Source: Methylococcaceae bacterium (GTDB lineage Bacteria; Pseudomonadota; Gammaproteobacteria; Methylococcales; Methylomonadaceae). Taken from it: 64,000 bases of DNA. The stretch spans positions 1 to 64,000 of the forward strand of contig SPJS01000202.1 of NCBI GenBank assembly GCA_006844705.1. Reading direction: 5' to 3'. A program made the position numbers and the translations under genes. This document shows, in pieces, positions 56,729 through 63,326 of this stretch. The notes beneath the pieces were generated by a model, which saw only the letters and a program-made list of their open reading frames with translations, was not told the DNA's origin and ran no database searches. Numbering within the stretch: position 1 is the stretch's first letter; each line of letters opens with the position of its first letter.

Positions 56729-57352
56729 TTACGCGGCAAGCCCGACTCTTGAACATTGCATCGGCACGAAGCCCGGCAGACTTTCTACTAACAATAACCA
56801 GGCGCGCACGTTTGGATAGTTCTGTAGTGAAACATCCCCTTCCGGCGCATGGGCGATGTAACTGTAATTGGCCAGATCAGCAATGGTAGGTCGCGCATCG
56901 GTCAGCCATTCACGGCCGATCAGATGACGATCCAGGGTGCTTAATAACTGATGTGATTTTTCTACCACCTGGATTTTATCCAACTTGGCATTAAACAAAT
57001 TAATCAGTCGCGCAGAGGCCGGCCCGCTGGCCAATGGCCCGGCGGCCACCGCCAGAAATCGTTGGACTTCGGCGGCCTTGGCCGGTTCAATCGGTAGCCA
57101 GAGATGTTCAACATCATACTGGCTGGCCAGATATACCAGAATGGCGTTGGAATCTGCGATAGTGATGTCTCCATCCTCCAGCACAGGCACCTGACCGAAA
57201 ATGTTTTTGCGGATAAATTCGGGTTGCTTTTGTTCACCCTTCATTAAATCCACATCAATTTTTTCGGCATGCAGGCCAAGAATGGACAGAAACAATTCCA
57301 CCCGATGCGCGTTACCGGATAACGGGTGACGATACAGTTTTAAATTAGACAT
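56729..57352 (-). CDS. Glutathione S-transferase
   Basis: The protein of about 207 residues has a thioredoxin-like N-domain (LKLYRHPLSGNAHRVELFLSILGL, FGQVPVLEDGDITIADSNAILVYLA) with the glutathione-contacting cis-proline and Asp-Ser pair, and a helical C-domain (YIAHAPEGDVSLQNYPNVRAWL). I set the start at the ATG at 57352, which has GGAGA upstream and the family N-terminus; an earlier frame opening adds 36 unrelated residues running through the REP hairpin. It belongs to the unit started by the glutaredoxin. Confidence 0.9.
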   Translation of the reverse strand: MSNLKLYRHPLSGNAHRVELFLSILGLHAEKIDVDLMKGEQKQPEFIRKNIFGQVPVLEDGDITIADSNAILVYLASQYDVEHLWLPIEPAKAAEVQRFLAVAAGPLASGPASARLINLFNAKLDKIQVVEKSHQLLSTLDRHLIGREWLTDARPTIADLANYSYIAHAPEGDVSLQNYPNVRAWLLLVESLPGFVPMQCSRVGLAA

Positions 57353-57375
57353 GTTGTTCTCCTTGTAAAATATGA

Positions 57376-57406
57376 CCTGAATCCGCAGTGAAGTCGCGGA
57401 TTCAGG
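57376..57406 (-). repeat. REP-like element, copy 3 (complete hairpin)
   Basis: CCTGAATCCGC and GCGGATTCAGG form a perfect 11-bp stem with a 9-base loop. The sequence CCTGAATCCG.GACTTCACT on the minus strand matches the copies at 1559 and 2600. It lies between the glutaredoxin and GST genes and may adjust their relative mRNA levels. Confidence 0.6.
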
Positions 57407-57419
57407 TATGCGTGTTGTT

Positions 57420-57686
57420 TTAGTGAACAGCCATTTGTAATTGGCTGACATCAAATTCATGGTTATTCAGCAATTCAGCCAGCTCGGTAAAGCCGCCGAT
57501 CGGTTTCTCGTTGATAAAAACTTGCGGTACCGTTCTTTGGCCGCTTTTCAACATCAATTCCTGCGCTTCACGACCGTCGCGTAATAAATCGACTTCGTCA
57601 TACTCGATGTCATGTTGTTTCAGTAAGTCTTTTGCCGAATGACAGTAATGACATTGCGGGCTGGTTACCATCGTAATTGTTTTCAT
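57420..57686 (-). CDS. Glutaredoxin
   Basis: This 88-residue thiol oxidoreductase uses glutathione. The active site is C-H-Y-C in SPQCHYCHSAKDLL, with TVPQVFINEKPIGGFTELAELL providing the cis-proline and glutathione site. It is the first gene of a minus-strand unit (glutaredoxin, GST, VOC protein, flavoprotein) behind a sigma-54 promoter. Its ATG has AGGAG upstream. The CHYC pair also occurs in the CMD protein at 1761, which shares the regulatory signals. Confidence 0.9.
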   Translation of the reverse strand: MKTITMVTSPQCHYCHSAKDLLKQHDIEYDEVDLLRDGREAQELMLKSGQRTVPQVFINEKPIGGFTELAELLNNHEFDVSQLQMAVH

Positions 57687-57737
57687 GGTGAACTCCTGTG
57701 AAAAAGTATGTGTTAAGCAAGTGTTACGAGAATACTA

Positions 57738-57754
57738 TGGCAGGAGTCGTGCCA
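57738..57754 (-). promoter_or_regulatory. Sigma-54 promoter of the glutaredoxin unit
   Basis: On the minus strand the site reads TGGCACGACTCCTGCCA, with GG-N10-GC in exact spacing. The start is expected near 57728, about 40 bases before the glutaredoxin ATG. Confidence 0.75.
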
Positions 57755-57845
57755 GGTTATAAAAAAGTATAGTTTCGTGTTTAATTTCAATAAGTTGTGA
57801 GTCTTTTAAGAGGAAGAGGAAAGGTGTGGCGCTTATTGAGTGAGT

Positions 57846-57857
57846 ACGATATTTCGT
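57846..57857. promoter_or_regulatory. Candidate upstream activator site of the glutaredoxin unit
   Basis: ACGATATTTCGT lies within TACGATATTTCGTG, the same 14 bases as at 59785-59798 and one substitution from 2511-2524. It lies about 95 bases upstream of the sigma-54 promoter. Confidence 0.6.
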
Positions 57858-57914
57858 GAATTTATCAGATTTTGGGAGTTTCTACAAACGGCAAGACCAT
57901 GAGGGACATTCACG

Positions 57915-59741
57915 TTACACGGCATGATTCGCGCGTCGTATGCCCAGCTTGCTCATGCGGGAACGCAGGGTATTCGGATGCATTTCCAACAGGGTCGCCG
58001 CGCCCTCTTCGCCGGAAATACGCCAGCCGGTATGTTTTAGCACACGGGTGATATGTTGCTTTTCCATGGCGGCTAATGGCAAGAGCTCGCTGTCTTGCTG
58101 GGTTGTCGTCAGGCTTGGCGCTGGATTATGCAGAGGCGGTATGTGCAGAGCATTATCATTAGACAAAATCACCGCACGTTCAATAATATTTTCCATTTCA
58201 CGCACATTGCCCGGCCAATGGTAAGCCTGCAAGTTTTGCATCACATCTTGCGGAAGATGGGTGATACTTTTGCCGGTTTTTTGCGCATACTTATTAATAA
58301 AGGCCTGCGCCAGCAAGGAAATATCGTGCTGACGTTCACGCAGTGGCGGCAGGCTGAGTGGAAAGACGCTGAGCCGGTAATACAGGTCTTCGCGAAACGC
58401 CCCTTCCCTGACCATTTCTTGCAGATCGCGGTGGGTGGCGGCAATCACGCGCACATTGATTTTGCGGGTTTTGGAATCGCCCAGGCGTTCGATTTCGCCT
58501 TCCTGCAAGACGCGCAATAGTTTGGCTTGCAGCTCCAGCGGCAGTTCGCCGATTTCATCGAGAAAAATCGTGCCTTGATCAGCCAGTTCAAAGCGGCCAC
58601 TGCGGCGTGAGGTCGCGCCGGTAAAACTGCCCTTTTCATGCCCGAACAATTCACTTTCTATCAAGTTAGAAGGCAAGGCGGCGCAGTTTACCTTAACCAG
58701 TGGGCGGTCTTTACGTGGACTAAGATTATGTAGCGCCCGTGCAAACAATTCTTTGCCTGTGCCGGTTTCGCCAAGAATCAACACCGTGGTCTCTGCCGGG
58801 GCAACCTGTTCCACTTGTCGCAATGCCGCTTTCAGAGAAGGGCTTTGGCCGAGAATATCGGAAAACTGATGATTTAGGTTGATTTCTTCCTGCAGGTAAA
58901 TGTTCTCATCCTGCAGCCGGTTTTTAAGTTGCTTGATTTCATTCAGCGCATTTTGCAAACGTTGTTCTGCCTGTTTGCGTTCAGTAATGTCACGAAAAAC
59001 CAGCACCACCCCTTGCAGAATGTCATTTTCCAGGATGGGCGTACTGACAAAGTCCACAGGAAAGCGACTGCCATCCAGCCGCCAGAAATACCGGTCACTG
59101 TCAGCAAAACGCTTTTTGCCGCTGACAATGTTGTGTACCGGGCAGTATTCAGTGGAATCGGGTAGATCCCGTCCGAAGATGTGATGGATGGTCAAACCGT
59201 CAACGTTCGGGTTGTCCCAGGTCAGCATGTGCGCCGCCGTCGGGTTAATGAAGGTGACATTGCCGTCACAGTCAAATCCGCAGATACCTTCACCCGCAGC
59301 GGCCAGCACCAGTTCATTATGACGTTGCAACAAACGGATATCGGCTTCTGCCTGTTTAAGCGTGCTGACATCCTGAAATAACACCACTGCGCCTTCAATT
59401 TCACCATTATTAATGATGGGGGTGCTGGTGTAATGCACCGGAAAGTAACTGCCATCCTTACGCCAGAATATTTCATTGGTGACATGGTGCACCTCGCCAT
59501 CACGTAATGCGGCATAAATCGGGCAATCGTGTTGCGGATAATGACTGCCGTCGGGTTTGGTGTGATGATGCAAGGGATGCACAGCCTTGCCGATGACGTC
59601 TTCAATCATCCAGCCGGTCATTTCAATCGCCGCCGGATTCACGAACGTGCCCAGGCCGTTTTTATCCAGTCCGTAAATGCCTTCCCCGGCCGAGTTGAGG
59701 ATCATTTGATAACGATGCAGTAACTGAGTGGCTTCTGTCAT
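57915..59741 (-). CDS. Sigma-54-dependent activator with two PAS domains
   Basis: The 608-residue enhancer-binding protein has PAS1 (about 8-125) and PAS2 (about 140-255). Each carries a Cys-Pro motif (HDCPIY with C73, EYCPVH with C200) and FWR.DGS.FPV. A short coiled linker precedes the AAA+ domain, with Walker A GETGTGKE (324-331), the sigma-54 contact loop GSFTGA (371-376, a variant of GAFTGA) and Walker B FLDEIGE. The C-terminal Fis-like HTH (GWRISGEEGAATLLEMHPNTLRSRM) resembles FhlA-type regulators. No receiver or GAF domain is present, so the signal is probably sensed by the PAS pair. It most likely controls the neighbouring units. Confidence 0.92.
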   Translation of the reverse strand: MTEATQLLHRYQMILNSAGEGIYGLDKNGLGTFVNPAAIEMTGWMIEDVIGKAVHPLHHHTKPDGSHYPQHDCPIYAALRDGEVHHVTNEIFWRKDGSYFPVHYTSTPIINNGEIEGAVVLFQDVSTLKQAEADIRLLQRHNELVLAAAGEGICGFDCDGNVTFINPTAAHMLTWDNPNVDGLTIHHIFGRDLPDSTEYCPVHNIVSGKKRFADSDRYFWRLDGSRFPVDFVSTPILENDILQGVVLVFRDITERKQAEQRLQNALNEIKQLKNRLQDENIYLQEEINLNHQFSDILGQSPSLKAALRQVEQVAPAETTVLILGETGTGKELFARALHNLSPRKDRPLVKVNCAALPSNLIESELFGHEKGSFTGATSRRSGRFELADQGTIFLDEIGELPLELQAKLLRVLQEGEIERLGDSKTRKINVRVIAATHRDLQEMVREGAFREDLYYRLSVFPLSLPPLRERQHDISLLAQAFINKYAQKTGKSITHLPQDVMQNLQAYHWPGNVREMENIIERAVILSNDNALHIPPLHNPAPSLTTTQQDSELLPLAAMEKQHITRVLKHTGWRISGEEGAATLLEMHPNTLRSRMSKLGIRRANHAV

Positions 59742-59785
59742 AGCGGATATCTGGTCAATAAGTTGGATTGGATTTTCGCACTTCT

Positions 59786-59797
59786 ACGATATTTCGT
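59786..59797. promoter_or_regulatory. Candidate activator site between the regulator and the secreted-protein unit
   Basis: ACGATATTTCGT sits about 80 bases upstream of the plus-strand sigma-54 promoter and 45 bases from the regulator's own start. It could therefore activate the former and autoregulate the latter. Confidence 0.6.
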
Positions 59798-59874
59798 GCA
59801 AGCATTCTGAGGTGAAATTTTCATCCTGTTTTCTAACTGATTGAATTTGCAAGTAAAATATATCAAGAGCAACG

Positions 59875-59890
59875 TGGCATGGCATCTGCA
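59875..59890 (+). promoter_or_regulatory. Sigma-54 promoter of the secreted-protein/DUF4336 unit
   Basis: TGGCATGGCATCTGCA has GG-N10-GC in exact spacing. Because it covers an upstream ATG at 59879, translation cannot begin there; the start near 59901 leaves a 30-base leader to the ATG at 59933. Confidence 0.75.
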
Positions 59891-59932
59891 CTGGTTAAAG
59901 TGATGTCAATCAATCTTTATAGGAGACAAACC

Positions 59933-60244
59933 ATGACCGTCACACATTCAATGATCGTATCCGCCCTGCTGTTGACCTTATTGTTGAATCTGATGATCGC
60001 TAATAAAGTCTTTGCCGCAAAACCGCGCTGCAAGGCGGGCTCCAAATCAGACACAGGAATTGCACAGATTCATCCTGGTTCCCAGATGGATGTTTCCGGG
60101 ACGGTGATTATATTATTCGATGCAGAAACGGGTATCTATGCTATTCAACCTGTGACTGATAATCTGTCAGAGAATTCCCGGGCCCCTTCGATTGAAACCA
60201 GACCTTATCTGGAACCAGAGCTGAAAGATGAAGTCAGTTTTTGA
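59933..60244 (+). CDS. Small exported protein of unknown function (sigma-54 regulated)
   Basis: The 103-residue precursor has a long signal peptide (about 1-28, ending VFA, then AKPR). The mature part of about 75 residues is polar, with SDTGIAQIHPGSQMDVSGTVIILFDAETGIYAIQPV and an acidic end. AGGAGA precedes the ATG at 59933. There is a single cysteine in the mature part (PRCKAG). No family was recognised. Its place at the head of a unit driven by the stress activator suggests a periplasmic function in the same response. Confidence 0.7.
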   Translation: MTVTHSMIVSALLLTLLLNLMIANKVFAAKPRCKAGSKSDTGIAQIHPGSQMDVSGTVIILFDAETGIYAIQPVTDNLSENSRAPSIETRPYLEPELKDEVSF

Positions 60245-60306
60245 CGCACAAGCAGAACCACGCAACAATTTCTTCGGCCATGTTGTGAAGAATAAAGGAG
60301 ATAAAC

Positions 60307-60894
60307 ATGAGCTTACACCCTCTCAGCGATAAGCTGTGGATCCATGATGGCCCAAGTGTGCCATTTCTGGGACTGCCATATTCAACCAGAATGACCGTCA
60401 TCCGGCTGAGTTCTGGTGAATTATGGATACACTCACCCGCCCAATTAACGCAAGCCTTGAAAGATGAAATTGACCGGCTTGGCGATGTCCGTTATCTGGT
60501 CGCACCGAATAAATTGCATCATTTGTTTATGGCCAACTGGATTAAAGCCTATCCACAAGCACAGTCTTTTGCCGCACCAGGACTACAGGAAAAACGAACA
60601 GACATCCTGTTTAACAAAACCTTAACCGACGAGGCAGAAGCCGCCTGGCGACATGACATCCAGCAGACCCTGTTTAGGGGCAGCAAGCTGATGGAAGAAG
60701 TGGTGTTTTACCATGCCGCCTCAAAAACCCTGATCCTGACCGACCTGATCGAAAATTTTAATCCCGAAGTGTTCTCAACATGGCAGCGCTGGCTGGCCAA
60801 ATTGACCGGCATTCTCGCGCCAAACGGCAAAACCCCGCTGGACTGGCGTTTAAGTTTCATCTTCGGAAAACCACAAGCACGTAAAGCACTGTAA
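60307..60894 (+). CDS. DUF4336 protein, interrupted by an in-frame stop
   Basis: The 195-residue product resembles DUF4336 proteins, a metallo-beta-lactamase-like family: LWIHDGPSVPFLGLPYSTRMTVIRLSSGELWIHSP, YLVAPNKLHHLFMANWIKAYP and TLILTDLIENF. The frame ends with TAA right after ARKAL, yet the next 33 codons in the same frame continue the family sequence, so a single nonsense change has cut it. AAAGGAGA precedes the ATG. The shortened protein keeps the region with the predicted metal-site histidines but loses the final conserved HG motif. Confidence 0.78.
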   Translation: MSLHPLSDKLWIHDGPSVPFLGLPYSTRMTVIRLSSGELWIHSPAQLTQALKDEIDRLGDVRYLVAPNKLHHLFMANWIKAYPQAQSFAAPGLQEKRTDILFNKTLTDEAEAAWRHDIQQTLFRGSKLMEEVVFYHAASKTLILTDLIENFNPEVFSTWQRWLAKLTGILAPNGKTPLDWRLSFIFGKPQARKAL

Positions 60895-60996
60895 CAAATG
60901 TATGACTGGCAGGTGGAAAACATCGTCCTGGCACATGGGGAATGCGTGTTGGGTGGGGGTGATGAATTCTTGCGTAAGTCTTTTGCGTGGATATAA
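60895..60996 (+). pseudogene. C-terminal remainder of the DUF4336 gene beyond the stop
   Basis: In frame after the TAA the sequence reads QMYDWQVENIVLAHGECVLG ... EFLRKSFAWI and then TAA. This is the expected family ending (a conserved 'VLAHG'). An ATG at 60898 has no ribosome-binding site. Either the gene is broken, or the stop is read through or is a sequencing error. Confidence 0.65.
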
Positions 60997-61154
60997 TTTT
61001 TATAGAAATAAAAAAGGATAACAGAAAAACAACCAAACCAACGAAAGGTAGATTAAGAAAAATCGAACACAATCATCAGTATTTTTTAATATACTAATTA
61101 TTGGTTTTTTGTGACTATGTAGCCTCGTTAATTAAACATAACAGAGGCAAAAAA

Positions 61155-61817
61155 ATGAACACAGAACAAACAATAAATGCATTTCCACAATTAAATAAAC
61201 GTGCACCTGATTTTGAAGCAAGAACCACACATGGTATTAAAAAGCTGGATGATTATAAGGGACGTTGGTTAGTGCTTTTTTCTCACCCTGCTGATTTTAC
61301 ACCGGTCTGTACGACTGAGTTTATAGCATTTGCAGATCATCATGAAGAATTCCTGGCTGAAGAAGCCGACCTTCTTGGTTTATCAATTGATAGTGTATTT
61401 AGTCACCTGGCATGGGTCAGAAACATTAAAGAACGTTTTGGAGTTGAAATAAAATTTCCTGTCATTGCTGATTTATCTATGGATGTCGCAAAGGCATATG
61501 GAATGATACACCCAGGAGCAGCAGATACATCGGCAGTCAGAGCGACATTTATCATTGACCCAGAAGGCATTTTACGCGCTATGGTTTACTATCCAATGAC
61601 CAATGGTCGCTCAATTCCTGAATTCCTTCGCATAATAAAAGCATTGAAAGCATCTGACCAACACAAAATTGCAACCCCTGAAGGTTGGCAACCTGGTGAT
61701 AAAGTGATTGTACCTCCACCTCAAAATGCAGAGGCAGCTGAATTGCGAATGAGTGAGGGGTACGAGTGTACTGATTGGTATTTTTGCAAAAAAGCAATAT
61801 TAAGCGCAGAAAATTAA
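61155..61817 (+). CDS. Peroxiredoxin (Prx6/AhpC-TSA family)
   Basis: The 220-residue thiol peroxidase reduces H2O2 and organic peroxides. The peroxidatic cysteine C52 is in SHPADFTPVCTTEF, with the supporting arginine in AVRATFIIDPEG. The long C-terminal domain and the two late cysteines (ECTDWYFC, about 205 and 211) place it with Prx6-like enzymes that may use a C-terminal resolving cysteine. The ATG at 61155 is preferred; an upstream frame opening lacks support. A ferritin-like gene follows on the same strand. Confidence 0.92.
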   Translation: MNTEQTINAFPQLNKRAPDFEARTTHGIKKLDDYKGRWLVLFSHPADFTPVCTTEFIAFADHHEEFLAEEADLLGLSIDSVFSHLAWVRNIKERFGVEIKFPVIADLSMDVAKAYGMIHPGAADTSAVRATFIIDPEGILRAMVYYPMTNGRSIPEFLRIIKALKASDQHKIATPEGWQPGDKVIVPPPQNAEAAELRMSEGYECTDWYFCKKAILSAEN

Positions 61818-61918
61818 GTCTGCTCCAGCTTCTGGAAGTAATGATTTTAAACTGCTTTCGGAAGCTGGATAATGATAGATTAATTTGATGTATAAAAATT
61901 TTACATTTTGGAGCGGAT

Positions 61919-62206
61919 ATGGCTAATGAAGGTTATCACGAATCAATTGATGAATTAACAGAAGCAACTAAAGATATGCACAGAGCTATTGTTTCTCTTA
62001 TGGAGGAATTGGAGGCTGTCGATTGGTACAATCAAAGGATAGATGCTTGTAAAGACACTGAATTAAAAAACATCCTCATTCATAACCGTGATGAAGAAAA
62101 AGAACATGCAGCTATGGTTTTGGAATGGATTCGGCGAAACGACCACGCCTTTGATAAAGAATTAAAAGAAATTATATTCACTGAAAAATCGATTACTCAT
62201 AATTGA
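61919..62206 (+). CDS. Encapsulated-ferritin-like protein (EncFtn family), no cargo tail
   Basis: The 95-residue two-helix protein is closely like the ferritin cargo of encapsulins: GYHESIDELTEATKDMHRAIVSLMEELEAVDWYNQR and HNRDEEKEHAAMVLEWIRRND. The iron ligands expected from the family, E30, E60 and H63, are present. Known members assemble as decamers with a ferroxidase centre at the dimer interface. Usual cargo proteins have a longer C-terminus with an encapsulin-docking peptide; here it stops at ITHN, and no shell gene follows. TTTGGAGCGG precedes the ATG. Confidence 0.85.
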   Translation: MANEGYHESIDELTEATKDMHRAIVSLMEELEAVDWYNQRIDACKDTELKNILIHNRDEEKEHAAMVLEWIRRNDHAFDKELKEIIFTEKSITHN

Positions 62207-62326
62207 TAAACGCGACACGTAGCGCGATAAATTGGACTGAAGAACAAGCCTGCCAAGCGTTTTATTGAACAAATATGCATGAGCCATCTTCACAATCTGT
62301 CGCGCTAATCAACATTAAATTTGTTT

Positions 62327-62929
62327 TCAAAAGTCGTCACAGCTCCCTGCCGTTCTACACCATGATTTTGCTTCTCTTGGCCACCAATTTCCATGTTGGC
62401 AATCGACTTTAGTGATTGCACTTTTCAACACATAACCTGTTCCCCCTTTTTCACTCCAGCATGTACCTATATGCGCACTTGTTTGTACGACCAGGTTTAA
62501 GGCATCGCCAACGAGTAGTGAGGAAGGGATATCTGTTTTTATCGGAATCAGTTGTCTTTCAAACGTTGTCGGGCGTTGCAGTTGATTTTGATATACAGCA
62601 CCTGCCTCTTTGTATTCTTCCTTGTTTAAGGATAATGAGGTATTTATTTGTTCAAAAAAAGTACCATCACCATTTCCAAGAAACACCGAAACTGTATCTT
62701 TGCCAACAACGACAATATCCGTTATTCCATCGTCATTGATGTTACCAAGTGTCACTCCTGGGACAACAAGCTCTTGGGTAGTGTTTCCATTGTCAGATTC
62801 TGCTTGTATTTCGGCGCTAGTTTCATAATATCTTTCCCCGTTGGGATAATTTGCCCATGAAGTTGCAGCCGAGAGCCCAAGCAGAAAGCATGCGGTTTTT
62901 GTAATCAATTGAAAATTAGAAGTTTTCAT
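62327..62929 (-). CDS. Secreted FG-GAP/VCBS-repeat protein, short
   Basis: The protein of about 200 residues has a signal peptide (about 1-26, ending SWA) and one clear FG-GAP/VCBS repeat (VTLGNINDDGITDIVVVGKD then VFLGNGDGTF), a calcium-binding surface repeat that normally occurs in arrays of several. The C-terminal 70 residues hold four cysteines (GTCWSEKGG, VDCQHGNWWP, WCRTAGSCDD). It could be a short surface protein or the degraded end of a longer one. The ATG at 62929 has AGGTGA upstream. Confidence 0.55.
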   Translation of the reverse strand: MKTSNFQLITKTACFLLGLSAATSWANYPNGERYYETSAEIQAESDNGNTTQELVVPGVTLGNINDDGITDIVVVGKDTVSVFLGNGDGTFFEQINTSLSLNKEEYKEAGAVYQNQLQRPTTFERQLIPIKTDIPSSLLVGDALNLVVQTSAHIGTCWSEKGGTGYVLKSAITKVDCQHGNWWPREAKSWCRTAGSCDDF

Positions 62930-63326
62930 TTTTTTCACCTATTGAGTTCAATTAGCAAAGTAGGAAAGCATTTTGTTCTGCTTTCAATATGATTACGAAC
63001 CAAGGGCGGAAACGGATGCAATAATCAAATTGCACTTCACGATTTAAGCTTGTGTGCTGAACATTCTTCATCAACAAAATTAGCGAGGCTGTCATATTTT
63101 TTGAGAAAAAATGAGTTCTAAAAAATGCACATGAATGAGTTGACTAACTGAGTGACAGTGTTAGAATCGCAAATGTGAAGCAGTTCACATTTCGATATTC
63201 TTACAGGTTTTTTGCTGATTAAATCAATACTGGCAATGCAGTGGGATAGAAATAAATGTAAGGGACAGTCAGTAAGCTTTATGTTTTAGTCAAAACCTAA
63301 ACTAAAAAAACTACAGGGTTTTGAAT
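62930..63326. other. Intergenic regulatory region of the right-edge gene
   Basis: There is no gene here. It contains the CRP-type site at 63171-63192 and otherwise AT-rich sequence. Nothing else structured was seen. Confidence 0.5.
63171..63192. promoter_or_regulatory. Near-ideal CRP (cAMP receptor protein) binding site
   Basis: AAATGTGA, six bases, then TCACATTT: both half-sites equal the E. coli CRP consensus, including the outer A/T bases. It is centred about 145 bases before the ATG at 63327, so activation would need a promoter some 40-70 bases downstream of it. Confidence 0.7.
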
